Source: WTFY01 sp964614915 (GTDB lineage Bacteria; Pseudomonadota; Gammaproteobacteria; UBA4575). From it: a stretch of 64,000 bases of DNA. The first letter of the stretch is position 1, and each line of letters starts with the position of its first letter. The notes under the pieces are model-generated. The model was given only the letters and a program-made list of their open reading frames with translations, searched no databases and was not told the origin of the DNA. The position numbers and the translations under genes were made by a program. The stretch spans positions 124,001-188,000 of the forward strand of contig CAZTNC010000019.1 of the NCBI GenBank assembly GCA_964614915.1, read 5' to 3'. Shown here piece by piece: positions 8,915-17,507 of the stretch.

Positions 8915-9026
8915 CAGCTGCATGCACTAAACACTGCAGCAGGCCCTGCCAAACCAGAGCCTTTGGAATTGACCTCAGGCCACCCCACTTCCACTTGAAG
9001 CTATACCCCCGGCCCGGACACGTAAA

Positions 9027-10010
9027 ATGGATTCTGACCCACGTCTTGCCCAACTGCACAAATGGATCAAGGAGATATTCGGAGATCTCTCGTACACACT
9101 TGAGCCGGCCTCTGAAGATGCGAGCTTCAGGCGTTACTTCAGGCTCCTGTCTGAACAGGGACAATATATTGCTGTCGATAGCCCACCCGAAAAAGAATCG
9201 AATGAGGCCTTTGCAAAGGTAACACACCTGCTGGAAGCGGAAGGCCTGCCCGTGCCGCATATCCACTACAGTTTTTTGGATTCCGGCTATTTCCTTCTGG
9301 ACGACTTCGGCAACACATTGCTTCTGGACATTCTGGATGCAGAAAATGCTGACAGCCTGTACGACAATGCGCTTGAAGCACTGACCGTTATTCAGCAGAT
9401 TCCTGCAGACAGCCTGCCCGAATACAGCCAGGAACTTTTGTTGCAGGAAATGGAGCTATTCCAGCAATGGTTTTTGGTCCAGCTTCTGGACATCAAGCTG
9501 TCAGATTCCAGTTTGCAGATTTTGAGCAGTGCCTTTACACACCTGAAAAACAATGCACTGGATCAACCACAGGTTTTTGTTCATCGGGATTATCATTCGC
9601 GCAATCTGATGAAGATTGATACGGACTGGCCAGGCATTATCGATTACCAAGATGCCGTTTGTGGACCACTTACCTACGATGCAGTCTCATTGCTGCGCGA
9701 CTGTTATATTCAATGGCCTCCCGATCGTGTGCAGGCCTGGGCACTTGACTACAGGGACAGGCTGATGAAAAAAAACATCGTTTCCCGCATCAGTGACGAA
9801 ACCTTTCTGAAGTGGTTTGATCTGATGGGGATCCAGCGACACCTGAAGGCCATTGGAATCTTTGCACGCCTGAATCTGCGTGACAAAAAGCCGGGCTACC
9901 TCGAGGATATCCCACGTACCCTGGGATACATAAAATCCGTTGCTCCAAAATATCCTGAGACCCATGAATTGGCTGATTTCATAGACAGGAAGGTTTTTTT
10001 CCGATCATGA
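9027..10010 (+). CDS. amgK: N-acetylmuramate/N-acetylglucosamine anomeric kinase
   Basis: Phosphorylates the anomeric hydroxyl of MurNAc (and GlcNAc) in the peptidoglycan-recycling route that bypasses de novo UDP-MurNAc synthesis. The 327 residues show the aminoglycoside-phosphotransferase fold: an N-lobe with SEDASFRRYFR and a nucleotide-binding Asp-rich LLDDFG, the catalytic loop HRDYHSRNLM (near residue 190) and the metal-binding IIDYQDA. The Shine-Dalgarno is unclear. Its TGA overlaps the murU start (ATGA), so the two are translationally coupled, which is the main support for the specific name over a generic phosphotransferase. In Pseudomonas the pair sits beside lptD; here lptD is 11 kb away. 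Confidence 0.87.
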   Translation: MDSDPRLAQLHKWIKEIFGDLSYTLEPASEDASFRRYFRLLSEQGQYIAVDSPPEKESNEAFAKVTHLLEAEGLPVPHIHYSFLDSGYFLLDDFGNTLLLDILDAENADSLYDNALEALTVIQQIPADSLPEYSQELLLQEMELFQQWFLVQLLDIKLSDSSLQILSSAFTHLKNNALDQPQVFVHRDYHSRNLMKIDTDWPGIIDYQDAVCGPLTYDAVSLLRDCYIQWPPDRVQAWALDYRDRLMKKNIVSRISDETFLKWFDLMGIQRHLKAIGIFARLNLRDKKPGYLEDIPRTLGYIKSVAPKYPETHELADFIDRKVFFRS

Positions 10011-10681
10011 TGAAGTGCATGTTGTTGGCTGCGGGTTTGGGGGAACGAATGAGGCCTCTCACCCGACAAATCCCGAAGCCCCTGATCAAGCTTGCAGGCC
10101 AATCTCTGATCGAACATCACCTCATGAGGCTCAAATCTGCAGGTTACAGGGAAATTGTCATCAACCTTTCCTATCTGGGAAGCACGATCAGGCAAAAGCT
10201 CGGTGACGGCAGGCACTACGGGGTACACATAGAGTATTCCCCTGAAGGGGAAAACCCGTTAGGAACAGTAGGAGGAATTGTTCATGCCCTGCCACTTCTG
10301 GGAGACAGGCCATTTCTGGTAATAAGCAGTGATATCTGGTGCGACCACCCTCTTTCGTTTCCCGGCCTTGGGCATGACATTGCACATCTGGTGCTTGTAG
10401 ATAATCCGGCACACCACCCAAACGGTGACTTTTGCTACGAGTCTGGCAAGGCCTGTAGTTCGGGGGGGAGTTTTTTGACCTTCAGTGGTATTGGCATCTA
10501 CATGCCGGAGCTGTTCAAAGAACACGCAGTCGGACAAAAGGCCCTAGCGCCTGTCCTGCATTCTGCCATCGCCCAAGAAAAAGTAAGTGCCGAACACTAT
10601 GAGGGCACATGGTTTGACATTGGCACACCTGAACGGCTTCGCGAGGCCGAGCGGCACTTGCAGAATCGAAACACAAGCTAA
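10007..10681 (+). CDS. murU: N-acetylmuramate alpha-1-phosphate uridylyltransferase
   Basis: Makes UDP-MurNAc from MurNAc-1-phosphate and UTP, the step after AmgK. The 224-residue nucleotidyltransferase has the signature LLAAGLGERMRPLT at the N-terminus with the Lys of PKPLI, a GTVGG motif (near residue 87) and the metal-binding Asp in ISSDIWCD. Length matches MurU rather than the longer glucose-1-phosphate thymidylyl- or GDP-mannose enzymes. It overlaps amgK by four bases; a second Met codon at 10010 could be the start. Convergent with lipA, with 83 bases between and no clear terminator. Confidence 0.87.
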   Translation: MMKCMLLAAGLGERMRPLTRQIPKPLIKLAGQSLIEHHLMRLKSAGYREIVINLSYLGSTIRQKLGDGRHYGVHIEYSPEGENPLGTVGGIVHALPLLGDRPFLVISSDIWCDHPLSFPGLGHDIAHLVLVDNPAHHPNGDFCYESGKACSSGGSFLTFSGIGIYMPELFKEHAVGQKALAPVLHSAIAQEKVSAEHYEGTWFDIGTPERLREAERHLQNRNTS

Positions 10682-10764
10682 CATCGGCGGATGAATCCCC
10701 GACCGCTTCGGCACAAGTTCAAACCCTGATCGCTTTGCAGCCCGGCAAACCGGCCGGATACGGT

Positions 10765-11712
10765 TCAGTGCCCATATGCCTGGATATCCGCATGATAAGA
10801 AGAACGGACCAATGGGCCGCTTGCCACATGATAGAAGCCCAGGTCCTCTCCAACACGACGTAACCGATCGAACTCCGCTGGGTCAAGATAGCGTTGCACG
10901 GGCAAGTGATGGCGGCTTGGCTGCAGATATTGCCCCAAGGTAAGCCGGTCTACTTCATGTGTACGCAGATCCTTCATCACCTGAACTACCTCCTCCGTAT
11001 GCTCACCAAGACCCAGCATCAAGCCTGATTTTGTAGGGGTATGCGGATGTCGTTTTTTGTATTCGTGCAGCAATTTCAGTGAATGCCGGTAATCAGCACC
11101 GGGCCGGGCATGAGGATACAGGCGCGGGACAGTTTCCAGGTTATGGTTGAACACATCTGCAGGTTGCTGGGACAAAATTTGCAGTGCTCGATCCAGTCGC
11201 CCGCGAAAGTCAGGGACGAGAATTTCTACTTTCGTTGCTGTACAACACTCGCGTATACGTTGTATGCACTTCACAAAATGGCCTGCTCCACCGTCATGCA
11301 AATCGTCGCGATCAACTGATGTAATGACCACATATCGAAGCCCCATGCGCCCAATGGCTACGGCGAGATGTTCCGACTCTTGCTCATCCAGTGGCAATGG
11401 CCTGCCATGTGCCACATCACAAAAAGGACAGCGACGGGTGCAGATATCGCCCATGATCATGAATGTAGCCGTGCCGTGACTGAAACACTCGGTCAAGTTT
11501 GGACATGAGGCTTCCTCACATACCGTGTGCAGTTGCTGCTCTCTCAGCAGTTTCTTTAAGGCTTTTACCTTTGCAGTCGGCGCGCGTACGCGAAGCCACG
11601 CTGGCTTTGGAAGGTGTTGCAAAGACCCCTCCAGCTTGATCGGAATGCGAATGACCTTTTCGCTTCCGCGCCGTTTCACGCCAAGTTTTGCGAGGTGCGA
11701 CTTACTGGCCAA
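10765..11712 (-). CDS. lipA: Lipoyl synthase
   Basis: Radical-SAM enzyme inserting two sulphurs into protein-bound octanoyl groups. The 315 residues contain the auxiliary-cluster motif CEEASCPNLTEC (near residue 79) and the radical-SAM CTRRCPFC (near 105), plus a C-terminal RSSYHAD, whose Ser ligates the auxiliary cluster. It overlaps lipB by 11 bases on the same strand, so the operon dacC-dat-lipB-lipA ends here. Clients would be pyruvate/oxoglutarate dehydrogenases and the glycine-cleavage H protein, one copy of which is encoded at 35.3 kb. Confidence 0.97.
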   Translation of the reverse strand: MASKSHLAKLGVKRRGSEKVIRIPIKLEGSLQHLPKPAWLRVRAPTAKVKALKKLLREQQLHTVCEEASCPNLTECFSHGTATFMIMGDICTRRCPFCDVAHGRPLPLDEQESEHLAVAIGRMGLRYVVITSVDRDDLHDGGAGHFVKCIQRIRECCTATKVEILVPDFRGRLDRALQILSQQPADVFNHNLETVPRLYPHARPGADYRHSLKLLHEYKKRHPHTPTKSGLMLGLGEHTEEVVQVMKDLRTHEVDRLTLGQYLQPSRHHLPVQRYLDPAEFDRLRRVGEDLGFYHVASGPLVRSSYHADIQAYGH

Positions 11713-12358
11713 TGGTTTCTATATCCGTCTTTTTATAATCAAGGTGTTCACATAACTGCATTGTCAATTCCGCATGGATCTGCCGGCAGCTGGACTCAAT
11801 TCCATGGTCTTTCAACTGCGTGACAGGCTGCCCAGGGAACCCGCATGGATCCATGCTGGAAAACGGACCCAGGTCCATATCGACATTGAGCGCTACACCA
11901 TGGTAACTACAGCCGCCGCTGACTCTCAAACCAAGTGCGGCAACTTTTGCATCCCCTATGTATACGCCATGGGCATCGGTTCGGGCAAATGCAGAAACCT
12001 GGTAGCAACCCAAAAGATCAACTACAGCCTGCTCTATGTGGTGTACAAACTTCCGGATACCAAGGGCCTTCCGGCGAAGGTCTACCAACAGATAGACAAT
12101 GGCCTGCCCCGGTGCATGGTAGGTGACCTGTCCACCCCGGTCCGTGCGCACGACAGGCACACTCATTCCTGAATGAATGTGCCTGTGACTGGAATTCGCC
12201 CCTAGCGTAACGACAGGTGCATGCTGCAGACACCAGAATTCATCGGCAGTGGCTGCACTGCGTCTGGCATTGAACAGGCGCATACTTTCATATACGGGAA
12301 GATATTCCCGTATCCCCAAATCACGAACCCTGAGTGTGCTTTCTCCTGGATTCTTCAC
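11702..12358 (-). CDS. lipB: Octanoyl-[acyl-carrier-protein]:protein octanoyltransferase
   Basis: Moves octanoate from ACP to the lipoyl domains that LipA then sulphurates. The 218-residue protein shows the family signature GGQVTYHAPGQ (near residue 75), the catalytic Lys in KVAALGLRV and the catalytic Cys in MDPCGFPG. It precedes lipA with a short overlap and follows dat by 78 bases. The small protein YbeD (DUF493), which often sits between dacC and lipB in enterobacteria, is absent from this position. Confidence 0.96.
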   Translation of the reverse strand: MKNPGESTLRVRDLGIREYLPVYESMRLFNARRSAATADEFWCLQHAPVVTLGANSSHRHIHSGMSVPVVRTDRGGQVTYHAPGQAIVYLLVDLRRKALGIRKFVHHIEQAVVDLLGCYQVSAFARTDAHGVYIGDAKVAALGLRVSGGCSYHGVALNVDMDLGPFSSMDPCGFPGQPVTQLKDHGIESSCRQIHAELTMQLCEHLDYKKTDIETIGQ

Positions 12359-12435
12359 AGCGCGTAACCGTACAAAGCCAGGCCGTGGGGACTCACATCA
12401 ACCTGCAAGCCTGCAAGTCGCCAGCAAAATGAGCC

Positions 12436-13278
12436 CTATACTTTCCTTTTCTGATACAGCGCATAAACATCCCTCCAAAGCTCACCCGGAACTCCTTTTC
12501 CTACAACATGCTGGTCAATTTTTGTAGCTGCCAGGACTTCTCTTGCAGAACTCGTGACCCAAATCTCATCTGCCGAGTACAGCCATTCTTCAGGAATCGC
12601 CTGTTCACGGAATTCCAGCCCCAGCTCAGTTAGCAGTTCCAGAATGAAATCGCGTGTTACGCCTGGCAGGATCAGATTGTCCTCTGGATGTGTGTAGACT
12701 ATGCCTTCACGCACAACAAACAGATTGCTGGCGCTTCCTTCCAAGGCAAAACCATCGCGAATCAGGATGGCCTCTGCGGCTGAGGACTGCGATGCATCCT
12801 GCTTGGCCAAAATGTTGGCTATCAATCCTGTCACCTTGATGTCGCAGCGTTGCCAGCGAATGTCCTTGACCGTGATCAGCGCAACCCCGTTTTGCAGTAC
12901 CTCATCTGCGATACTGGCTAGCGGATTTGCCATGGCAAACACCGTTGGAGTCACGTTTTCAGGGAATGGGTGATCTCGTTTGGCCACCCCCCGGGTTACC
13001 TGGATGTACACAGCCAGATCCGCACTCTCTGATTGCTGTATAAGGTTTTCAACGATGGCTTCCCATTGTGTCCGCGTATAGGGGTCCGGAATACGAACCT
13101 GTTCCAGGCTGCGTGCAAGCCGTGCCAGATGCTGTTGCAGGCAAAAGGCCCTACGAGCATAAGCGGGGATCAACTCATACACCGCATCACCGAACACAAA
13201 ACCACGGTCCAGAGGTGAGATACGGCATGCCTCAAGAGGCATGTGCTCTCCATTCAAAAAAGCGGGTACTTGAATCAC
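12436..13278 (-). CDS. dat: D-amino-acid (D-alanine) aminotransferase
   Basis: PLP class-IV aminotransferase interconverting D-alanine and D-glutamate, linking to peptidoglycan. From GTG 13278 the product is about 280 residues, the usual family length, starting MIQVPAFLNGE. The PLP lysine is in CDIKVTG (about residue 145), with DRGFVFGD near the start and EGSASNLF and LPGVTRD toward the end. The open frame extends 150 codons further upstream, but that part is antisense-like read-through of dacC. A TTG at 13299 overlapping the dacC stop (TTGA) would add seven residues and is a real alternative start. Lies between dacC and lipB, the gammaproteobacterial order. Confidence 0.9.
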   Translation of the reverse strand: MIQVPAFLNGEHMPLEACRISPLDRGFVFGDAVYELIPAYARRAFCLQQHLARLARSLEQVRIPDPYTRTQWEAIVENLIQQSESADLAVYIQVTRGVAKRDHPFPENVTPTVFAMANPLASIADEVLQNGVALITVKDIRWQRCDIKVTGLIANILAKQDASQSSAAEAILIRDGFALEGSASNLFVVREGIVYTHPEDNLILPGVTRDFILELLTELGLEFREQAIPEEWLYSADEIWVTSSAREVLAATKIDQHVVGKGVPGELWRDVYALYQKRKV

Positions 13279-13295
13279 GTCTGAAGCAGGAAGTT

Positions 13296-14432
13296 TCAAG
13301 ATCTTGCAAAAAAATCCACGACGCGCCGCCAAAAGTTCCCGCGCGGGTTCGCGTCCAGGGCGATGAGCGGCCTTTCGGCAATGGCTTCGCCCCTGAAGCT
13401 GATCTTGACAGTTCCGAGCCGATCTCCCTTCGCAATCGGTGCAACTATGTCTTGCGGAATCTGAGAGACAGCTTTCAGATCCCCGAATTGACCACGAGGT
13501 ATGGCCACGAAAAGATCCTGATTCAGTCCCAGCGGGGTCAACTTTGACTCCCCTTTCCATATACGCTGTTCTGAAAGGACCTGGCCTGCCTGATACAGCT
13601 TGTGTGACTCGTAGTGCCTGAACCCGTAATTCAGCAGCGCCTGGCTGTTCACCATGCGAGAACGGGGACTGTCTGCACCCATGACTACTGAAATCAGGCG
13701 CATGTCCCTGCGTGCAGCTGAGGCGGCCAGACAATAACGCGCTGCTTGGGTAAACCCAGTTTTAATGCCGTCTACAGCATCGTCACGCCAAAGCAAACGG
13801 TTCCGGTTGTATTGCTTTATGTCGTTGTAGGTGAATTCCTTTTGTGCATAGCGTTGATATTCCTGTGGGAATTCTTTGATCATCGCGCGAGACAGCAAGG
13901 CAATGTCATAAGCAGTTGTGTAATGCCCGGGAGCCGGCAGGCCCGTCGCATTGATAAAGCTGGTGTCCTCAAGACCCAGCTGTTTTGCATGAGCATTCAT
14001 CATGCTCGTAAAACTGTCTTCAGTACCGGCTACATGTTCAGCCAGCGCAATGCTGGCGTCGTTGCCCGACTGTACGACCATGCCCAGCAGCAAGTCTTCG
14101 AGGGAAACCCGGCTTCCCACTTCAACAAAGGTCCGGGAACCTATGCTGCGCCAGGCTTTCTCACTCACCAAGACCTGATCATCGAGGCCTACATCACCTC
14201 TTTTCAGGGCGTGGTAAACGACATATGCGGTCATTATTTTTGTGATGCTTGCAGGCTCTACATGCTCTTTCGAATTGTGATCCACCAAAACACTTCCGCT
14301 TGCAAAATCCATCAGTATGTAGCTGGATGCCCCAAATTTTGGAGCTGCAGGTATCGGGATCGGTTCTGCATGTACAGATGTACAAACAAATAGCAGGGCC
14401 AGAATTGAGATCGCTGTCTTAAGCTTCATCAA
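13296..14432 (-). CDS. dacC: D-alanyl-D-alanine carboxypeptidase (PBP5/6 family)
   Basis: Periplasmic, membrane-attached carboxypeptidase that trims the terminal D-Ala from peptidoglycan pentapeptides. The 378-residue precursor has a signal peptide ending VHAEP, the active-site SITK motif (near residue 63), SGN (near 122) and KTG in DGIKTGFT (near 224), a C-terminal beta domain and the amphipathic tail NFWRRVVDFFARS expected to anchor it to the membrane. Start is ATG 14432 or the adjacent ATG 14429. The gene overlaps the possible TTG start of dat. dacA and dacC cannot be separated by eye, so the symbol is a family-level choice. Confidence 0.93.
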   Translation of the reverse strand: MMKLKTAISILALLFVCTSVHAEPIPIPAAPKFGASSYILMDFASGSVLVDHNSKEHVEPASITKIMTAYVVYHALKRGDVGLDDQVLVSEKAWRSIGSRTFVEVGSRVSLEDLLLGMVVQSGNDASIALAEHVAGTEDSFTSMMNAHAKQLGLEDTSFINATGLPAPGHYTTAYDIALLSRAMIKEFPQEYQRYAQKEFTYNDIKQYNRNRLLWRDDAVDGIKTGFTQAARYCLAASAARRDMRLISVVMGADSPRSRMVNSQALLNYGFRHYESHKLYQAGQVLSEQRIWKGESKLTPLGLNQDLFVAIPRGQFGDLKAVSQIPQDIVAPIAKGDRLGTVKISFRGEAIAERPLIALDANPRGNFWRRVVDFFARS

Positions 14433-14475
14433 ACCTTAAACCTTCTGTTCTCCAATAACTGTTCGCATGCAGTAG

Positions 14476-15381
14476 TCACTCAATCACGATCCGGTGTTCT
14501 CTCATGCCCATATCAGTGAGCCTGGCAAAGGTACTGTCGGCAGACTGAACAGTAGGCAATGGACCGATTCGTACCCGATGGAGCTTCCCTGTGCTCCCCG
14601 CGATTGAGGACACGGATACAGCCCCGAGATTGAGATTACGAAGTTGGTTTGACAGCTGATCCGCACTCGTGCGTTTGCTGAAGGCACCCACTTGTACAAA
14701 TACTTTAGGCCTTCCATGGATGACCCGCTGGCCCGTTTCCTGGGTCCAGATCGCTGTACTTTCGGTCTTTTCAGTATCGGTATTTTGTGTGGCTTTTGTT
14801 CCGGATTTTTGTGCCAGCGGGTAGTGTAATGGATCGAGTGCACGAATTTCCACTAGGCCGGTCCCCTTGGTGACAATATCGAGCTTTGTGGCCGCTGAAT
14901 ACGACAAATCAATCACCCTGTTTTGATGAAAAGGTCCACGGTCGTTTACCCGCACGATCACCTGTTTGCCGTTTTCAAGGTTGGTAACCTGGACATAGGT
15001 CGGCAATGGCAAGCGGGTGTGGGCGGCCGTCATCGCGTGCATGTCATAGGTCTCACCGCTGGAAGTGCGTCGGCCGTGGAATTTTTTGCCATACCAGGAG
15101 GCAATGCCACGTTCAGTAAAGCCACGGCTCGTGGACAGCGTATGGTAACGCTTGCCAAGCACCGTATAGGACGGTGGATTGCCGTAGCGACTGCGCGGCT
15201 CAGCCTGGGGAATCGGGTCAGGCGGTAACCCGCGTGAAGGCGCTTTTGACACAGGCGGAATCACGGAAACCACCGCCGTATGTTTTTTTGATGTACAGGC
15301 TACCTGTCCCGAGACCAGCAGAACAAAAATCCATGCATTGACGAAACAGACTGCAAACCTAAGAGATTCAGTTCTGAGCAA
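14476..15381 (-). CDS. rlpA: Septal ring lytic transglycosylase RlpA
   Basis: Outer-membrane lipoprotein acting on denuded septal glycan. The N-terminus has a hydrophobic segment ending SGQVAC, a near-lipobox. A double-psi beta-barrel domain follows (RGIASWYGKKFHG near residue 92 to the VEIRAL segment), with the catalytic Asp in VNDRGPF, and then a C-terminal SPOR domain (VFVQVGAF to the end) that binds septal peptidoglycan. The start is TTG 15381, overlapping the mltB stop by 14 bases; no in-frame ATG lies before the signal peptide, so this rare start seems real. It sits in the mrdA-rodA-mltB-rlpA-dacC block. Confidence 0.92.
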   Translation of the reverse strand: MLRTESLRFAVCFVNAWIFVLLVSGQVACTSKKHTAVVSVIPPVSKAPSRGLPPDPIPQAEPRSRYGNPPSYTVLGKRYHTLSTSRGFTERGIASWYGKKFHGRRTSSGETYDMHAMTAAHTRLPLPTYVQVTNLENGKQVIVRVNDRGPFHQNRVIDLSYSAATKLDIVTKGTGLVEIRALDPLHYPLAQKSGTKATQNTDTEKTESTAIWTQETGQRVIHGRPKVFVQVGAFSKRTSADQLSNQLRNLNLGAVSVSSIAGSTGKLHRVRIGPLPTVQSADSTFARLTDMGMREHRIVIE

Positions 15382-16372
15382 CGTAGTCTTTAAAATCCTG
15401 TTTGACCTGTTGGCTTAGTTGATACACAGCCATTGCGTACATGGAACTGTGGTTGTAGCGGGTGATAACATAAAAGTTGTTCAGCCCGACCCAGTATTCA
15501 GTGGAATTGTCCTTTTTAAACTCCAGCAGCGCGACTTCACCTTCCTTTACGGGCAAATCGTCGTGCGGCTTGATGCCATATTGTGACAACTCGAAAATCG
15601 GAGCAGCAGGCTTGAGTCCCTTCTTCAAAAGCGCCTTGTACCGATCCCCCTTTACGGTGACCGGGAAAGTGACAGGCTGGCCCATCTGCCACCCATGTTC
15701 CTTCAGGTAGTTGGCCACACTGCCGATGGCATCCGCATTGCTCCCCCACAAATCCCGCGTGCCGTTTCCGTCAAAGTCAACCGCGTATCTCCGGTAACTG
15801 CTGGAAATAAACTGACTCTTACCCATGGCCCCTGCGTATGAGCCCTTGATCTCGGAAGGGTCCAGTGCCTCTTCTTTTGTCAGCAGGAGAAAATGCTCCA
15901 GCTCGCTGCGGAAAAACTTCTTCCGTGGCTCATATTCAAATCCCAGCGTGACGAGCGAATCAAGAACCGGATACCTGCCCTTGTATCGTCCATAGAATGT
16001 CTCGACTCCGATGATGGCAACGATGATTTCGGGGGGAATGCCAAACTGCCTCTCCGCAGCCTCCAGGATGACGGCATTCTCGGCCCAGAATTGCAAACCT
16101 TCATCGATGCGCTTTGTGGTGATGAATATCTCCCTGTATTCGCGCCAGTTCTTTTTCTTTTCTGCCGGGCGTTGGATCGCATCCAGCACCTGAACCTGTT
16201 TTTTCACATTCCCGATCAGGGCAGTCAGGGAGGATTTCGGGTATTGATACCGTTCTGAAAAGTCGTCTATGAAGCTCCTGACCTCTGCAAGGTCCAGATA
16301 GTTTTCGCTTGCAGACCCCTGGTTGACCGCGAAAATGCACAGGGCAAACACAACTGCCGATAATTTTTTCAT
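15368..16372 (-). CDS. mltB: Membrane-bound lytic murein transglycosylase B
   Basis: Cleaves the MurNAc-GlcNAc bond to form anhydro-muropeptides. The 334 residues show a signal peptide (MKKLSAVVFALCIFAVNQGSAS), the catalytic-Glu segment IGVETFYGRY (near residue 123) and the SLT-2 motif YAGAMGKSQFI (near 181), then DFDGNGTRDLW. Unlike E. coli MltB there is no lipobox Cys at the signal-peptide end, so it may be soluble in the periplasm (an SltB-type form). It starts three bases after rodA ends and overlaps rlpA. Confidence 0.93.
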   Translation of the reverse strand: MKKLSAVVFALCIFAVNQGSASENYLDLAEVRSFIDDFSERYQYPKSSLTALIGNVKKQVQVLDAIQRPAEKKKNWREYREIFITTKRIDEGLQFWAENAVILEAAERQFGIPPEIIVAIIGVETFYGRYKGRYPVLDSLVTLGFEYEPRKKFFRSELEHFLLLTKEEALDPSEIKGSYAGAMGKSQFISSSYRRYAVDFDGNGTRDLWGSNADAIGSVANYLKEHGWQMGQPVTFPVTVKGDRYKALLKKGLKPAAPIFELSQYGIKPHDDLPVKEGEVALLEFKKDNSTEYWVGLNNFYVITRYNHSSMYAMAVYQLSQQVKQDFKDYVAQN

Positions 16373-16375
16373 GGC

Positions 16376-17485
16376 TCAGGACGTAAACATGTTTTGACTT
16401 GAATGGATGGACATCAGTATTCCAAAGGCTGCCAAAATGGTGACCATCGAGGTCCCTCCGTAGCTGATCAATGGCAAGGGAACTCCCACGATCGGCAACA
16501 AGCCGCTTACCATACCGATATTCACCACAAAATAAACGAAAAAGGATAGGCTCAAGCTGCCAGCAAGCAGCCTAGAGTAAGTATCCTCTGCATAAGATGC
16601 AATACTCAGACCGCGCATCACGATAAACCCGTAGACGAATAACAGCAGTACAGTCCCCAAGAAGCCAAATTCCTCACCAAACACGGCAAACACAAAATCA
16701 GTGGAGCGCTCCGGCAGGAAATCAAGCTGGGACTGTGTTCCATTCAGCCAGCCCTTGCCGTACAGGCCACCGGAGCCCAGTGCTATCTTGGATTGAATAA
16801 TATGGTATCCGGCACCCAGCGGGTCACTTTCAGGACTCAATAGGGTAATAATCCGCTGCTGCTGATAATCGTGCAGATAAAACCAAAAAACCGGCACACT
16901 GGCCAGAATCAGGCTCCCCGAAACTGCCAGCAGCCGCCACGTAATCCCGGCCAGGAAAATGACAAAAAAACCAAGACTCAATACCAGGACTGCAGTGCCC
17001 AGGTCGGGCTGCAGGAAAATAAGCCAAACAGGGGCTGCAATCATGAGTAGTGCCACAACGATATACCGCAGGGAGGGTGGCACATGCTTGTCGCTGAGAT
17101 ACCAGGCGAGCATCATGGGGAGAAATATCTTCATTAGTTCGGATGGCTGGAAACGGACAACGCCCAGGTCCAGCCAGCGTTGCGCTCCCTTGCCGCTGTA
17201 GCCCACGAACAACACCATGACCAGCAATACCAAGCCTCCCAGAAACAGCCATGGTGACCATTTGAACAGTTGCTTGCTCGGGATTTGTGCCAAGAAAACC
17301 AACACCACAAGACCGATTATGAAATGGACAAGCTGGTGCAGGACAACACCTCCGTCATGGTCTGCGGCACTGTAGAGCACGGCCAAGCCTGCCCCGCAAA
17401 GCACGATCAAGCCACCCATCAAAACGGGGTCAAGATTGAGCAATGGTCGTGCTTCGTGTTTTGTTATCGGGCTGAGTGTGGCCAT
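16376..17485 (-). CDS. rodA: Peptidoglycan glycosyltransferase RodA (rod shape protein)
   Basis: SEDS-family polytopic membrane glycosyltransferase that polymerises lipid II during elongation together with PBP2. The sequence contains about ten membrane helices, the PELMK-like FQPSELMK segment, the conserved FAVFGEEFGFLG loop and the C-terminal LPLISYGGTSM signature. I chose ATG 17485 (369 residues, start MATLSPI) to reduce overlap; an in-frame ATG at 17536 would extend it into the mrdA 3' end by 28 bases. Directly downstream of mrdA and coupled to it. Confidence 0.94.
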   Translation of the reverse strand: MATLSPITKHEARPLLNLDPVLMGGLIVLCGAGLAVLYSAADHDGGVVLHQLVHFIIGLVVLVFLAQIPSKQLFKWSPWLFLGGLVLLVMVLFVGYSGKGAQRWLDLGVVRFQPSELMKIFLPMMLAWYLSDKHVPPSLRYIVVALLMIAAPVWLIFLQPDLGTAVLVLSLGFFVIFLAGITWRLLAVSGSLILASVPVFWFYLHDYQQQRIITLLSPESDPLGAGYHIIQSKIALGSGGLYGKGWLNGTQSQLDFLPERSTDFVFAVFGEEFGFLGTVLLLFVYGFIVMRGLSIASYAEDTYSRLLAGSLSLSFFVYFVVNIGMVSGLLPIVGVPLPLISYGGTSMVTILAAFGILMSIHSSQNMFTS

Positions 17486-17507
17486 GTTATGCGTCTGCGA
17501 ATAGAAA

